DNA of 64,000 nt from Bacillus badius NBRC 15713 (GCF_001591605.1 NZ_BCVF01000013.1:27878-91877); one strand, 5' to 3'. Counted from the first letter of the stretch, positions 8,337 to 18,820 are shown. A program made the numbers and translations. The notes: generated by a model not told the origin, from the sequence alone.

Positions 8337-8969
8337 TTAGATTTTCAACGTTCCTAAAATAATTAATAAGATGCCAGGAAAAAAGGAAATGCGCTGCACC
8401 CATTGAACGCCAGCAAACTTTCGGCCGCAGGCCAACCCTCCTGTGACGAATAACAGATTCATTACTGCTACAGCGGTGGCAAGCCCAATTGCCGGATAGC
8501 CCAGCATAGCCGCTCCCAAACCTGCTCCAAAGGCATCGAGCGAAAGCGCAAAGCCCAAAAGCAGCGCTTCTAATCCATTAATGGTTCCCGATTGATCTAA
8601 ATCAGCGGCTGTTGGCCGTTTAAAAATATGAATGACGACACCGAGCCGCTTTAACTCTAAATGGATGAGAGGCTTTTCCTCCGATTGCTCATGCTTATGC
8701 CCTTCTCGAAAAAATTGCCAAAGCACCCAAGCACCCAGCGCGATTAAAATCGTGCCGCCGAGCCGGTTAGCCGCCTGTTCACTGAACCATCGGCTCAGCC
8801 AGTGGCCCGCTCCCATGGCAATAAGAAGCGCAGTTGCCGAGCAAAGCGATAAAATAAGAGAAGACTTCATCGGCAGGTTCAGCTTTTTTAATCCGTAAGC
8901 AAGGCCCGCGCTGAAACTGTCTAAACTAACCGCCGCTGCCAGCATAAATAACGAAAGATACCCATCCAT
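8337..8969 (-). CDS. ytaF: sporulation membrane protein YtaF (MntP-like fold)
   Basis: A 210-residue integral membrane protein with about six hydrophobic segments, in two related halves. Each half carries a short Asp-containing motif in a helix (SLDSFSAGLAYG near 16 and SLDAFGAGLGAA near 141), as in MntP/LysE-like efflux proteins. B. subtilis YtaF has the same length and is described as a sporulation protein; its substrate is unknown. It is encoded between mutM and coaE. The sequence does not show whether it moves Mn2+ or another cation. Confidence 0.9.
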   Translation of the reverse strand: MDGYLSLFMLAAAVSLDSFSAGLAYGLKKLNLPMKSSLILSLCSATALLIAMGAGHWLSRWFSEQAANRLGGTILIALGAWVLWQFFREGHKHEQSEEKPLIHLELKRLGVVIHIFKRPTAADLDQSGTINGLEALLLGFALSLDAFGAGLGAAMLGYPAIGLATAVAVMNLLFVTGGLACGRKFAGVQWVQRISFFPGILLIILGTLKI

Positions 8970-9035
8970 TACGCAGCTCCTCCCCTATCAAAACGTTACT
9001 GTAGTATATGGAAGGATGGATGGGAAGGTTCGGTT

Positions 9036-9872
9036 TTATCCGTGCGGCAACGGCTGGCAATTCGGGCAGATATGCGTGCCTCTGCCGGCCGTTCTTATTT
9101 TAACAATCAATTCACCGCAGCGTTTGCACGGTTCTCCTTTGCGGCTATAAACAAAGTGAGTTTCTTGAAAGGTTCCGGCTTGTCCTTGACTGTTTACATA
9201 GGAGCGCACTGTACTGCCGCCTTTATCAACAGCTTCCCGCAGCGTTGAAATAATTTCCTGGTGCAAAGCGGCTACCTCTTCTTCGTTAAGAGAATGGGCT
9301 TTTCGCTCAGGATGAATCTGTGCCCGAAAAAGCGCTTCATCGACATAAATATTGCCAAGCCCGACAAATACCTTCTGATCGAGCAGCACGGCTTTAATAT
9401 TTCGTTCTGTTTTCTTTAACTTGCTTTTCACATAATCAAGCGAAAAGTCCTCCGAAAATGGTTCAGGACCAAGCTGTGATAATGGCAGAGAATCATATTC
9501 TTGCCCTTGCTGGAACAAATGCATCGTCCCGAATTTGCGGACATCCCGGTAATGCAGAGCCGAACCATCCGTAAATGTAAATAAGACATGTGTATGAGGC
9601 TCTTCTTTCTCCCCCGGTTCATGAAGGCGGTATTTGCCCTCCATCCGCAAATGGGAAACAAGTGAATAATGATCAAGAATAAAAATCAGAAACTTGCCTC
9701 TGCGCAATACGTCATGAATCGTCTCACCGGCTAAAGCATCCGCAAATTGTTCAGCCTGCTCCGGTTTTTTGATTATATTTGGCCACCGGATTTCGACCTC
9801 CCGGATGGTTTTGCCGATCACAAGCTGCTTTAATGTGCGCCGGACTGTTTCTACTTCTGGCATTTCAGGCAA
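9036..9872 (-). CDS. mutM: formamidopyrimidine-DNA glycosylase
   Basis: Removes 8-oxoguanine and FaPy lesions and nicks the strand (AP lyase). The 278-residue protein starts (M)PEMPEVETVRR, so Met removal exposes the catalytic N-terminal Pro followed by Glu. The conserved Lys is in RRGKFLIF, and the C-terminal zinc finger CKRCGELI...CPNC is intact. The start is a TTG at 9870-9872 with AGGAG eight bases upstream, chosen because it gives the invariant PE N-terminus. It lies 30 bp after polA, as in other Bacillus. Confidence 0.97.
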   Translation of the reverse strand: MPEMPEVETVRRTLKQLVIGKTIREVEIRWPNIIKKPEQAEQFADALAGETIHDVLRRGKFLIFILDHYSLVSHLRMEGKYRLHEPGEKEEPHTHVLFTFTDGSALHYRDVRKFGTMHLFQQGQEYDSLPLSQLGPEPFSEDFSLDYVKSKLKKTERNIKAVLLDQKVFVGLGNIYVDEALFRAQIHPERKAHSLNEEEVAALHQEIISTLREAVDKGGSTVRSYVNSQGQAGTFQETHFVYSRKGEPCKRCGELIVKIRTAGRGTHICPNCQPLPHG

Positions 9873-9902
9873 ATAGCTCTCTCCTCTCTCTATCCTTTAT
9901 TA

Positions 9903-12539
9903 TTATTTAGCATCGTACCAGGTCGGACCGTACGAATAATCAACTTTCAATGGCACTTTCAATTGAATGGCCTGTTCCATCACTTCCGGAACAAGCTGCT
10001 TCATCGTGTCAATTTCTTCTTTTGGCACTTCAAAAATCAATTCATCGTGCACTTGCAGCAGCAGCTTAGATTGGAGCTGCTCCTTCTCCAGCCTCTCCGC
10101 TACATCAATCATCGCCTTTTTAATAATGTCTGCGGCACTTCCCTGAATTGGCGTATTCATGGCCGTCCGTTCCCCGAAACCCCGCAAATTAAAGTTGCGG
10201 CTTGTAATTTCTGGAATGTAGCGGCGGCGCTGCAGAAGTGTCGTCACAAACCCTTTTTCTTTTGCTTCACGGATAATAGAATCCATGTATTCTTTGACAC
10301 CCGGATAGGTGTGCAGATAGCGGTCAATAAAGGTAGCGGCCTCTTTTCTCGTAATCCCTAGACTTTGAGACAATCCATAATCACTGATGCCATAGACAAT
10401 GCCAAAGTTGACGGCTTTGGCCTGTCGCCGCATATGACTGTCGACTTCATCCTGTGACACATGGAAGACATCTGCGGCTGTTGCCGTGTGAATATCGAGA
10501 TCGTGCAAGAAAGCGTCGATTAATTTTTCGTCATCGGCAATATGAGCAAGCACCCGCAATTCAATTTGCGAATAGTCTGCAGCAAAGATCACCGAGTCTT
10601 GTGCTGACGGAATAAACGCCTGACGGATCTTTCTCCCTTCTTCCAGCCGGATAGGGATATTTTGCAAATTCGGCTCAGTCGAGCTTAATCGGCCGGTTTG
10701 CGTCAGCGCCTGATTAAAGCGAGTATGAATCTTATGAGTATCAGCATCCACTACCTTGAGAAGGCCCTCTATATAGGTAGACTGCAGCTTGCCCAACTGG
10801 CGATAATGAAGAATGTGCTCAACAATTTCATGTGACGGCGCAAGCTTCTCAAGCACATCCGCAGAGGTGGAGTAGCCTGTCTTGGTTTTCTTAATGGGAG
10901 GCAGACCCAATTTATCGAATAAAATCGTTCCGAGCTGTTTCGGCGAATTGATATTAAACTCTGTACCGGCAAGTGCATAAATGGTCTGTTCAATAGCCGT
11001 CAGCTTGCCCTTCAACTCTTCTCCCATCTCCTTCAAGCGGCCGACATCCACCTGGACCCCTTCTGATTCCATATCTGCCAGAATGAAGGCAAGCGGGAGT
11101 TCCAATTCGTAAAATAAATCAAGCTGATGATTGGCTTCCAGTTCCTCTAAACAAACAGCCTTTAACAGGTCAATCGCTGCTGCTTTTGAAGCAATGTGCT
11201 CGGCATACTCCGGCTCTTCCGGCAGTTTGCGCTTAGCGCCTTTCCCGTAAACCGCTTCGTCTGATTGAACAGAAGAAACTCCATGGAGCTTTGCCACGGC
11301 AGCGAAATCCTCTGGTGATTCAGACGGATTGAGCAAATAAGAAGCAAGCCAGACATCAAAGTCAATTCCCTTCAACTCGATCCCATGCCGTCTTAAACCG
11401 ATCATTGTACGCTTCGCATCATACACTGATTTTTTCTTTGATTCATCTTCTGCCCACTTTTTAAAAGCAGGTGACGCCAAGGCTGCTTCAGCCGGCACAA
11501 AGTACGTTCCTTTTTGCCCGCTGATTCCAAAGCCGGCTACTTCGGCATGATGATAGTTTTCAGTAATCATTTCTAAATAGAGAGATGCTTCTTCGCCAAG
11601 CATATCGGCGGTCACCTCTGATGCTTGGGTGTAATTCACCTGCTGATGAGGAGCTGGTTCTTGTGCCGGGCGATCAAGCTTTTCAAGCAGCGAGTTAAAG
11701 CCAAGCTCCTTAAACAGCTCATACACTCTTTCATCATCCGGCTCATTGTATTCTAGACTGGTTAGTGAAAAGTCAAGAGGCACTTCACGCAAAATAGTAG
11801 CAAGCTCCTTGCTCATCACAGCAAGCTGTTCATGCTCACGGAGCTTTTCCTGCAGTTTCTTGCCGCTGACTTCATCGATGGAGGAAAGCAGCTTTTCCAC
11901 AGATCCAAATTGCTTTAACAGTTTGATGGCCGTTTTTTCACCGACTCCGGGAATTCCCGGAATATTGTCGGAAGAATCGCCCATCAGCCCTTTCATGTCA
12001 ATAATTTGCTCAGGCGTGAGACCATACTTTTCTTCCACGTGCGCTGGTGTATATTCTTCAATATCGGTAATGCCCTTTCTGGTGATACACACCGTTGTAG
12101 CCTCAGAAGCAAGCTGGGTTAAATCTTTATCTCCGGAATAGATCTTTATGTCAAAGTCTTCCTGTTCAGCTTTCAGAGATAGCGTGCCGATAATATCATC
12201 AGCTTCATAATTTTCCAGTTCATAGTGGGCAATGCCGTATGCTTTCAACAATTCCCGAATGTAAGGAAACTGCTCAGACAGCTCAGGCGGCGTTTTTTGA
12301 CGGCCGCCTTTATAATCGCTGTATGTCTCATGCCTGAAAGTTGTTTTTCCGGCATCGAAAGCCACGAGAAGATGGGTCGGCTGTTCTTCCTTCAGCACCT
12401 TTAAGAGCATCATGGCAAAGCCGTAGACGGCGTTCGTATGTACACCTTTATTATTATTGAGCAGCGGCAGCGCAAAAAACGCCCGATAAGCAATGCTGTT
12501 TCCGTCAATTAATACGATTTTTTTCTTCAAAGCGGTCAC
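9903..12539 (-). CDS. polA: DNA polymerase I
   Basis: Repair polymerase that also removes RNA primers. The 878 residues hold an N-terminal 5'-3' exonuclease domain (about 1-290, with GDSSDNIPGIPGVG), a middle 3'-5' exonuclease-like domain and a C-terminal polymerase domain. Polymerase motifs are DYSQIELRVLAH (A), the O-helix RRQAKAVNFGIVYG (B) and LLQVHDELIFEV (C). The middle domain lacks the DxE metal-binding motif (it reads LYLEMITEN), so proofreading is probably absent, as in other Bacillus PolA. The GTG start overlaps phoR by 35 nt; a TTG three codons in is also possible. Confidence 0.97.
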   Translation of the reverse strand: MTALKKKIVLIDGNSIAYRAFFALPLLNNNKGVHTNAVYGFAMMLLKVLKEEQPTHLLVAFDAGKTTFRHETYSDYKGGRQKTPPELSEQFPYIRELLKAYGIAHYELENYEADDIIGTLSLKAEQEDFDIKIYSGDKDLTQLASEATTVCITRKGITDIEEYTPAHVEEKYGLTPEQIIDMKGLMGDSSDNIPGIPGVGEKTAIKLLKQFGSVEKLLSSIDEVSGKKLQEKLREHEQLAVMSKELATILREVPLDFSLTSLEYNEPDDERVYELFKELGFNSLLEKLDRPAQEPAPHQQVNYTQASEVTADMLGEEASLYLEMITENYHHAEVAGFGISGQKGTYFVPAEAALASPAFKKWAEDESKKKSVYDAKRTMIGLRRHGIELKGIDFDVWLASYLLNPSESPEDFAAVAKLHGVSSVQSDEAVYGKGAKRKLPEEPEYAEHIASKAAAIDLLKAVCLEELEANHQLDLFYELELPLAFILADMESEGVQVDVGRLKEMGEELKGKLTAIEQTIYALAGTEFNINSPKQLGTILFDKLGLPPIKKTKTGYSTSADVLEKLAPSHEIVEHILHYRQLGKLQSTYIEGLLKVVDADTHKIHTRFNQALTQTGRLSSTEPNLQNIPIRLEEGRKIRQAFIPSAQDSVIFAADYSQIELRVLAHIADDEKLIDAFLHDLDIHTATAADVFHVSQDEVDSHMRRQAKAVNFGIVYGISDYGLSQSLGITRKEAATFIDRYLHTYPGVKEYMDSIIREAKEKGFVTTLLQRRRYIPEITSRNFNLRGFGERTAMNTPIQGSAADIIKKAMIDVAERLEKEQLQSKLLLQVHDELIFEVPKEEIDTMKQLVPEVMEQAIQLKVPLKVDYSYGPTWYDAK

Positions 12540-14304
12540 CTTCCTTTTGCTTTTTTAAAGAGACAGTAAACGTAGTCCCTTCATTTGCTTTACTTTTCAC
12601 AAAAATCTCTCCGTCATGCGCTTCAATAATATGCTTGACGATCGCTAGGCCCAGGCCGGTTCCTCCCGAATTGCGGCTTCTCGCTTTATCTACCCGGTAA
12701 AAGCGTTCAAAAATCCGCGGCAGCTCATCCGGGCTTATGCCAATGCCGTTGTCCTCTACCTCCACAATGACCCGCTCTCCTGTTTCGAACGCCCGGACTT
12801 CTATCCGGCCGCCTTCCTGTGTATATAAAATGGCATTCGTCAGCAAGTTGAAGAATACTTGCTTTAGCCTGCTGGCATCTCCTGTAATTTTTAAATTTTT
12901 CTCCAGTTGAAGCGAAAGCTCAAGCTGCTTGTCTTCAAAGCGATTTTGCAAGGAAGGGATCACTTCTTGAATCACTTCATCTACAGCTAAGGAAGTGATA
13001 GTGAGAGAGATTCCTTTTTGTTCGATTTTAGACAGCTCCAGCAAATCCATCACAAGCGACTCCATCCGTTCACTCTCTTTTAAAATAATATTTAAAAACA
13101 TCGTCAGCGCTTCTTTATCTTCAAGTGCTCCATCTAACAATGTTTCCGTAAAACCTTTAATAGAAGTGATCGGCGTTTTCAGCTCATGGGACACATTTGC
13201 GACGAAATCTTTGCGCATTTGTTCAAGTTTTTTCAAATTGGTAATATCATGAAAAACAATCAATATGCCTTTCCATTCGGCATTTGTACCAATGATTGGC
13301 GCCCCGGATATTTCAAAATGCTTTCTCTCGATGCCGAGCGGCAACAGCAGCTGCTTACGGACATTTTGCTCGGTCATGAATACTTCCTCAATGATGTCGA
13401 GTACTTCCGGATGAGGAATGGCTTCATGATAGCGCTTTTTGATCAACCGTTTATTTTCTAAGCGGAAATAACTTTTAAATGACCGGTTTACCATAATGAT
13501 AAAGCCGCGGTCATCTATTAACAGCAAGCCGCTTTCTATGTTCTCGATTAATGTGGACAGCCGGTTTTGATGGACCTCCTGTGCCTGCATCATTTCCTGC
13601 AGGTTGCGAGCAAGGATATTGATCGAAGTGTTGAGCATTCCAACTTCATCTGGCGGGATTTCATGCGTCCGCGCCCGGTAATTGCCTTTCGCCAGTTCAA
13701 TCGCCACTTTGGTAGCTGACTCAATCGGCTTCGTATACCGATTTGTAATTTTTGTCCCAAATAAGGACAGCAAGACGAGCGAGGCGCCAAGAGAAAATAA
13801 TAAAATGATCCAAATCTGCCGATAGATTTGATCAAGATCTTTCACTTTTGTATTTAGCACGACCATTCCATCCGCTTGCCCTGACTGGTTGGTCAGCATT
13901 CGCCAATGATAATGTTCTCCAAATTTACTGGCGAGAGATTCCTGGTAAGCAGTCGATGGATCGGTATCGGCAAGTCGCTTGACAATCTTTTGATGGTCAG
14001 AAGCGGGTGTGCCGTGATTCGTCGCCCCGCTGTCAAAGATTAAGCGGCCGGAAGCATCAGCAAGAGAAATGCGCACCTTTAATTCGTCGCTCCAGCTTTT
14101 GATGATCTCTGTATCAAAGGAGCGGACACCGCCCTCCCGCCGGATTTCTCCTGCCAGTATTTCTGTCTCTTTTTCCAGGCGTTCATTAAATGTAGATAAA
14201 TAATAGCCCTTGAACATTTGTCCGAGCATAATTCCCAGCGCTGCAAGGACGAGAATAATGAGAGAGAGCAGAGCCAAGACGAGCCGGGTGCGAAACTTAA
14301 TCAT
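12505..14304 (-). CDS. phoR: phosphate-sensing histidine kinase PhoR
   Basis: Membrane sensor kinase that phosphorylates PhoP under phosphate limitation. The 599 residues comprise TM1 (about 7-29), an extracellular domain (30-160), TM2 (about 165-187), a HAMP linker, a PAS domain (about 250-350) and the catalytic core. The phospho-acceptor histidine is in FVANVSHELKTPITS. The ATPase has the N box LLTNAILYT, G1 VEDNGIGI and G2 GGTGLGLAI. The ATG overlaps the phoP stop (ATGA), so the two are translationally coupled. Placement next to polA and mdh supports PhoR over other kinases. Confidence 0.95.
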   Translation of the reverse strand: MIKFRTRLVLALLSLIILVLAALGIMLGQMFKGYYLSTFNERLEKETEILAGEIRREGGVRSFDTEIIKSWSDELKVRISLADASGRLIFDSGATNHGTPASDHQKIVKRLADTDPSTAYQESLASKFGEHYHWRMLTNQSGQADGMVVLNTKVKDLDQIYRQIWIILLFSLGASLVLLSLFGTKITNRYTKPIESATKVAIELAKGNYRARTHEIPPDEVGMLNTSINILARNLQEMMQAQEVHQNRLSTLIENIESGLLLIDDRGFIIMVNRSFKSYFRLENKRLIKKRYHEAIPHPEVLDIIEEVFMTEQNVRKQLLLPLGIERKHFEISGAPIIGTNAEWKGILIVFHDITNLKKLEQMRKDFVANVSHELKTPITSIKGFTETLLDGALEDKEALTMFLNIILKESERMESLVMDLLELSKIEQKGISLTITSLAVDEVIQEVIPSLQNRFEDKQLELSLQLEKNLKITGDASRLKQVFFNLLTNAILYTQEGGRIEVRAFETGERVIVEVEDNGIGISPDELPRIFERFYRVDKARSRNSGGTGLGLAIVKHIIEAHDGEIFVKSKANEGTTFTVSLKKQKEGDRFEEKNRIN

Positions 14305-15014
14305 GTAGCTTTAGGCTCCTCTAGTTTATAGCCTAATCCGCGGATCGTTTTTATGTACTCTGGTTTCCTTGTGTTATGTTCAATTTTTTCACGCAAATGG
14401 CTAATATGTACGTCAACAATTCGTGTGTCTCCGGCAAAGTCGTATTTCCATACAGCGCTTAGCAGCTGATCCCGCGTTAATACACGCCCCTTGTTTTCCA
14501 TTAAATAGAGAAGCAATTCGAATTCCTTCGGCGTCAACTCGAGAAGGCTGCCCCGAAAATAAGCTTCATATTTTTCAGGATAAATTTCAATATCTGCCAC
14601 AGTAAGCCCTTGCTCTTGTCCGCTATCCTCTTCCAGCTTTGGCATATGAGTCAAACGGCGCAAAATCGCCTTCACCCTTGCCAGCAGCTCTCTTGGGCTG
14701 AATGGCTTGGTCATATAATCGTCCGCCCCTAGCTCCAGGCCAAGCACTTTGTCAAATTCTTCATCCTTTGCTGTAAGCATTAAAATAGGGGTGGGTATTT
14801 TGCGCTGGCGCAGTTCCTTGCATACCTCCATGCCATCCATCCGCGGAAGCATCCAATCTAAAATGAGCAAGTCCGGAAATTCCTCCAGGGTTTTTTTCAG
14901 CGCTTCTTCTCCGTCAGCTGCCGTAATGACTTCATAGCCAGCCTGTTCTAAATTATATTTAATCAGTGTTGCAATTGATGGTTCATCATCTACGACTAAG
15001 ACTTTTTTATTCAT
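14301..15014 (-). CDS. phoP: phosphate response regulator PhoP (OmpR family)
   Basis: Two-component response regulator that activates phosphate-starvation genes. From the ATG at 15012-15014 (GGGAGGG just upstream) it has 237 residues, preferred over an upstream in-frame ATG that lacks a good ribosome site. The receiver domain has the acidic pocket VVDDEP, phospho-acceptor D53 in LILDWMLP and conserved Lys in MTKPFSP. The C-terminal winged helix ends YIKTIRGLGYKLEEP. It is the first gene of phoPR, downstream of the mdh terminator, so it must have its own promoter in 15015-15125. Confidence 0.95.
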   Translation of the reverse strand: MNKKVLVVDDEPSIATLIKYNLEQAGYEVITAADGEEALKKTLEEFPDLLILDWMLPRMDGMEVCKELRQRKIPTPILMLTAKDEEFDKVLGLELGADDYMTKPFSPRELLARVKAILRRLTHMPKLEEDSGQEQGLTVADIEIYPEKYEAYFRGSLLELTPKEFELLLYLMENKGRVLTRDQLLSAVWKYDFAGDTRIVDVHISHLREKIEHNTRKPEYIKTIRGLGYKLEEPKAT

Positions 15015-15126
15015 TTTGCCCTCCCAGGAAAGTAATGACCGTTCTTCCCTCATTATACCTTAACCTTCTCCTGTTGAAAAAGGAAGAAACGAGCTTAGAC
15101 GGCGGATTTCCCCTCCTGCCGCAAAT

Positions 15127-15159
15127 CAAAAAAACCGCCAGTTCAACTGGCGGTTTTTG
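15127..15159 (-). terminator. terminator after mdh
   Basis: Inverted repeat AACCGCCAGTT / AACTGGCGGTT flanked by A and T runs. It separates the citZ-icd-mdh unit from phoPR. Confidence 0.85.
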
Positions 15160-15172
15160 GCATACCTATTCA

Positions 15173-16111
15173 TTAAGAGAGAACACTCATTACGCTTCGT
15201 ACGGAATCAACCGACTTTTGCAAAGCGGCTTTCTCATCTTCCGTTAATTCCAGCTCGATGACTTTTTCGATGCCGCCTTTACCAAGAATCGTTGGTACGC
15301 CCAGGTAAAGTCCTTCATGGCCATATTCGCCTTCAAGATAAGCGATAGCAGGCAGAATGCGACGCTGATCTTTCAAGATCGCTTCTGCCATCTCTACAAG
15401 AGAAGCGGCAGGCGCATAATATGCAGACCCATTGCCGAGAAGGGAAACAATCTCGCCGCCGCCTTTGCGCGTCCGTTCAACAATAGCATCAAGACGGTCT
15501 TGCGGGATGAGTGTTTCCAGCGGGATGCCGCCTGCATAAGAATAGCGCACAAGCGGAACCATATCGTCGCCATGACCGCCAAGAACGAAGCCTGTAATAT
15601 CTTTCACAGACAGGTTCAATTCTTGCGCCACAAATGTGCGGAATCGTGCAGTATCAAGCACACCTGATTGGCCAATTACACGGTTTTTCGGGAAACCCGA
15701 TTCTTTAAACACAGTATATGTCATCGCATCCGCAGGATTTGTTAACACGATGATGTGACAATTTGGAGAGCTCTTTACGATTTCAGCAGTCACAGCCTTC
15801 ATTACCTTTTGGTTGGTTTGCACTAAATCGTCACGGCTCATTCCTGGTTTGCGCGCTACACCGGCTGTAATGATGACAAGGTCAGAGTCCTTTGTATCTT
15901 CGTAGCTCGATGTACCAATAATATTTGTATCAAACCCTTGTACAGGGCTTGCTTCAAGCATATCAAGCGCTTTTCCCTTCGTTGGCCCTTCCGCTTGCGG
16001 AATATCGACTAGAACTACATCTCCCAACTCTTTTTGTGCAAGCAAGAATGCTGTAGTGGCTCCTGTGAAACCGGCTCCGATGACAGAAATCTTTTTACGT
16101 TTTAAAGACAT
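15173..16111 (-). CDS. mdh: malate dehydrogenase (LDH-like type)
   Basis: TCA-cycle enzyme that oxidises malate to oxaloacetate with NAD+. The 312-residue protein starts with the Rossmann motif [12 protein letters not shown]. It has the substrate-binding Arg pair in [11 protein letters not shown], the second Arg in DTARFRTF, and the catalytic His in [10 protein letters not shown]. Length and sequence fit the Bacillus MDH of the lactate-dehydrogenase-like group. It is the last gene of the citZ-icd-mdh cluster and lies 83 bp after icd. Confidence 0.97.
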   Translation of the reverse strand: MSLKRKKISVIGAGFTGATTAFLLAQKELGDVVLVDIPQAEGPTKGKALDMLEASPVQGFDTNIIGTSSYEDTKDSDLVIITAGVARKPGMSRDDLVQTNQKVMKAVTAEIVKSSPNCHIIVLTNPADAMTYTVFKESGFPKNRVIGQSGVLDTARFRTFVAQELNLSVKDITGFVLGGHGDDMVPLVRYSYAGGIPLETLIPQDRLDAIVERTRKGGGEIVSLLGNGSAYYAPAASLVEMAEAILKDQRRILPAIAYLEGEYGHEGLYLGVPTILGKGGIEKVIELELTEDEKAALQKSVDSVRSVMSVLS

Positions 16112-16194
16112 GAGAAAGTTCCCCCCTTAAAGTTAGGTAGAGTATACACTTCATGTAGCATCGCCCTTTTTTTCAAGGACGATAAAGCTGCCTA

Positions 16195-17463
16195 TTAAAG
16201 GTTTTTAATTAATTCATCAGCAAACTCAGAAGTTTTCACTTCAGTTGCACCTTCCATTAAACGGGCAAAGTCGTAAGTAACAACTTTAGATGCAATTGTT
16301 TTTTCTACAGATGCAGTAATCATGTTGGCTGCTTCATTCCATCCTAAGTGCTCAAGCAGCAATACGCCTGAAAGCAGAACAGAAGATGGATTTACCTTGT
16401 CAAGACCGGCATATTTCGGAGCTGTGCCATGTGTGGCTTCAAAAATAGCATGTCCTGTTTCATAGTTGATGTTAGCTCCCGGAGCAATTCCGATTCCGCC
16501 AACCTGTGCAGCAAGTGCGTCAGAAATATAGTCTCCGTTCAAGTTCATTGTTGCTACGACATCAAACTCTTTCGGACGAGTCAAAATTTGCTGAAGGAAA
16601 ATATCTGCAATCGCATCTTTAATGATGATTTTGCCGGCTGCTTCTGCATCAGCTTGTGCTTTATTAGCTGCTTCTGTGCCTTGCTCTTCTTTTATTTTGT
16701 CATATTGAGCCCAAGTAAATACTTTATCGCCGAATTCTTTTTCAGCTAGCTCGTAGCCCCAGTTTTTAAACGCGCCTTCTGTGAACTTCATAATGTTACC
16801 TTTATGTACTAAAGTAACAGATTTGCGTCCTTCTTTAATCGCATAGTTGATAGCTGAACGAACTAAGCGAGTTGTTCCTTCTTTAGAAATTGGCTTAATG
16901 CCGATACCTGAAGTTTCAGGGAAGCGGATTTTATTAACGCCCATTTCATTTTTCAGGAATTCGATGACTTTCTTCACTTCATCGGAGCCCTCTTTGTATT
17001 CGATGCCTGCATAAATGTCCTCTGTATTCTCACGGAAGATCACCATGTCTGTGTCTTCAGGACGTTTGATTGGAGAAGGTACTCCGTCAAAATAACGCAC
17101 AGGGCGCAAGCAAACGAATAAATCCAATTCCTGGCGAAGCGCCACATTCAATGAACGGAAACCGCCGCCAATTGGTGTTGTTAATGGACCTTTAATCGCG
17201 ATTAAATACTCGCGAATAAGCTCTAATGTTTCTTCAGGAAGCCATTCGCCTGTTTTGTTGAATGCCTTTTCTCCTGCGTATACTTCTTTCCACTCAATTT
17301 TCTTTTCGCCATTGTATGCTTTCTCAACAGCTGCATCAAGCACGCGGGAAGCTGCTGCCCAAATGTCCGGGCCAATTCCATCTCCCTCGATAAACGGGAT
17401 GACTGGATGGTTTGGTACATTTAATACTCCGTTTGATACAGTAATTTTTTCGCCTTGTGTCAT
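16195..17463 (-). CDS. icd: isocitrate dehydrogenase, NADP-dependent
   Basis: Converts isocitrate to 2-oxoglutarate with NADP+. From the ATG at 17461-17463 (GGAGGT seven bases upstream) the protein has 422 residues and starts [12 protein letters not shown], as other Bacillus Icd do; an ATG nine codons upstream has no ribosome site. The phosphorylatable substrate Ser is in [10 protein letters not shown], with catalytic Tyr/Lys regions [11 protein letters not shown] and [13 protein letters not shown]. It lies between citZ and mdh and has its own apparent promoter. Confidence 0.97.
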   Translation of the reverse strand: MTQGEKITVSNGVLNVPNHPVIPFIEGDGIGPDIWAAASRVLDAAVEKAYNGEKKIEWKEVYAGEKAFNKTGEWLPEETLELIREYLIAIKGPLTTPIGGGFRSLNVALRQELDLFVCLRPVRYFDGVPSPIKRPEDTDMVIFRENTEDIYAGIEYKEGSDEVKKVIEFLKNEMGVNKIRFPETSGIGIKPISKEGTTRLVRSAINYAIKEGRKSVTLVHKGNIMKFTEGAFKNWGYELAEKEFGDKVFTWAQYDKIKEEQGTEAANKAQADAEAAGKIIIKDAIADIFLQQILTRPKEFDVVATMNLNGDYISDALAAQVGGIGIAPGANINYETGHAIFEATHGTAPKYAGLDKVNPSSVLLSGVLLLEHLGWNEAANMITASVEKTIASKVVTYDFARLMEGATEVKTSEFADELIKNL

Positions 17464-17487
17464 GAAAAATACCTCCAATTCCATAAT

Positions 17488-17562
17488 CAAAGGTTAGAGG
17501 CCTGCGCCGTCTAACCTTTGTTACTCAATTTATATTACACCAATTTTTTTGGCTTTTGTAAA
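17488..17562 (-). promoter_or_regulatory. icd promoter and leader hairpin in the citZ-icd gap
   Basis: Minus strand TTTACA (17557-17562), 17-bp spacer, TGTAAT (17534-17539) is a fair internal promoter for icd-mdh. Just before the icd ribosome site, an 11-bp perfect stem (17488-17498 with 17510-17520, CAAAGGTTAGA / TCTAACCTTTG) can form. It has no T-run, so it is not an intrinsic terminator and may instead protect or define an mRNA end. Confidence 0.55.
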
Positions 17563-17570
17563 TATTAGAA

Positions 17571-18689
17571 TTACTTGCGCTCGCCAATCGGCACGTACTC
17601 CTGCATGCCAGGTCCTGTGTACTCAGCACGCGGACGGATCAGGCGGTTGTTCGCATACTGCTCTAGAATATGCGCGAGCCAGCCGGATACACGGCTTACC
17701 GCAAAGATAGGCGTGAACAAATCATGTTCAATGCCCAAGCTGTGGTAAACAGAAGCTGAATAGAAGTCAACGTTTGGCGGAAGCTTTTTCTGGCTTGTCA
17801 CCAGTTCTTCAATTTGCGTGGACATCTCGTACCATTGCTTCTCTCCAGTTAGTTCTGTCAGCTTTCTTGACATTTCCTTTAAATGCTTGGCCCGCGGATC
17901 GCCTTGACGATATACACGGTGGCCAAACCCCATGATTTTCTCTTTATTGTTTAACTTATTTAAGATATAAGGCTCTACGTTATCAACAGAACCGATATCT
18001 GTGAGCATTTTCATTACTTGCTCATTCGCTCCGCCATGAAGCGGGCCTTTTAATGCAGAAATAGCTGCTGTTACGCCGGAATATACATCAGATAAAGTGG
18101 CTACGCAGACGCGAGCGGTAAATGTGGAAGCATTCAATTCATGATCCGCATGAAGAACAAGCGCTTTGTCGAACGCTTCAATTTCTACAGCCTCTGGTTC
18201 TTTTCCGGAAAGCATGTATAAGAAATTTTCTGCTAAACCGAAATCCTTGCGCGGTGCAATCGGATCTTCTCCTTTGCGGATACGGGCAAAAGCGGTAACA
18301 AGCGCAGGAATCTTCGCTTGCAGACGGATAGCCTTGCGGTAATTAGCCTCCTCGTTCATTACATCGGCTTCTTCATCATATAAACCAATTAATGAAACAG
18401 CTGTTCGGAGGGCGGCCATTGGATGGACTTTATCAATTGGATACATTTTAAAGTGGTTAATTACTTCTTGAGGAAGATCATAGCTGTCTGATAATTGCTG
18501 TTTTAACTCGTCCAGCTCTGCTTGTGTAGGAAGCTTGCGATGCCACAGCAGATAAATTACCTCTTCAAAGCTGGCATTTTCAGCTAAATCATCAATGTTA
18601 TAGCCTGCATATGTAAGGGTATCATCAATAATTGAGCTTACTGAAGATGTTGTTGCTACTACTCCTTCTAATCCACGAGCGGTCGTCAT
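17571..18689 (-). CDS. citZ: citrate synthase
   Basis: Condenses oxaloacetate with acetyl-CoA to form citrate. The protein starts (M)TTARGLEGVVATTSSVSSIID, nearly as in B. subtilis CitZ. The ATG at 18687-18689 was chosen because AAGGAG lies nine bases upstream; an ATG two codons earlier is too close. The catalytic histidines are in GPLHGGANEQV and MGFGHRVYR, and the catalytic Asp follows in PPNVDFYSA. 372 residues, full length. It is the first gene of citZ-icd-mdh. Confidence 0.97.
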   Translation of the reverse strand: MTTARGLEGVVATTSSVSSIIDDTLTYAGYNIDDLAENASFEEVIYLLWHRKLPTQAELDELKQQLSDSYDLPQEVINHFKMYPIDKVHPMAALRTAVSLIGLYDEEADVMNEEANYRKAIRLQAKIPALVTAFARIRKGEDPIAPRKDFGLAENFLYMLSGKEPEAVEIEAFDKALVLHADHELNASTFTARVCVATLSDVYSGVTAAISALKGPLHGGANEQVMKMLTDIGSVDNVEPYILNKLNNKEKIMGFGHRVYRQGDPRAKHLKEMSRKLTELTGEKQWYEMSTQIEELVTSQKKLPPNVDFYSASVYHSLGIEHDLFTPIFAVSRVSGWLAHILEQYANNRLIRPRAEYTGPGMQEYVPIGERK

Positions 18690-18820
18690 AATCATTCTCT
18701 CCTTCGACTGTTAATTTCCCCCATTGCTTTTTTTTGAAACCACTTTATCAACTGAGTGATTGCTCGGTAAGGTTCCATGTAAAACACGAACATTATAAAA
18801 AGATTGCGCTTTCACCTGCT

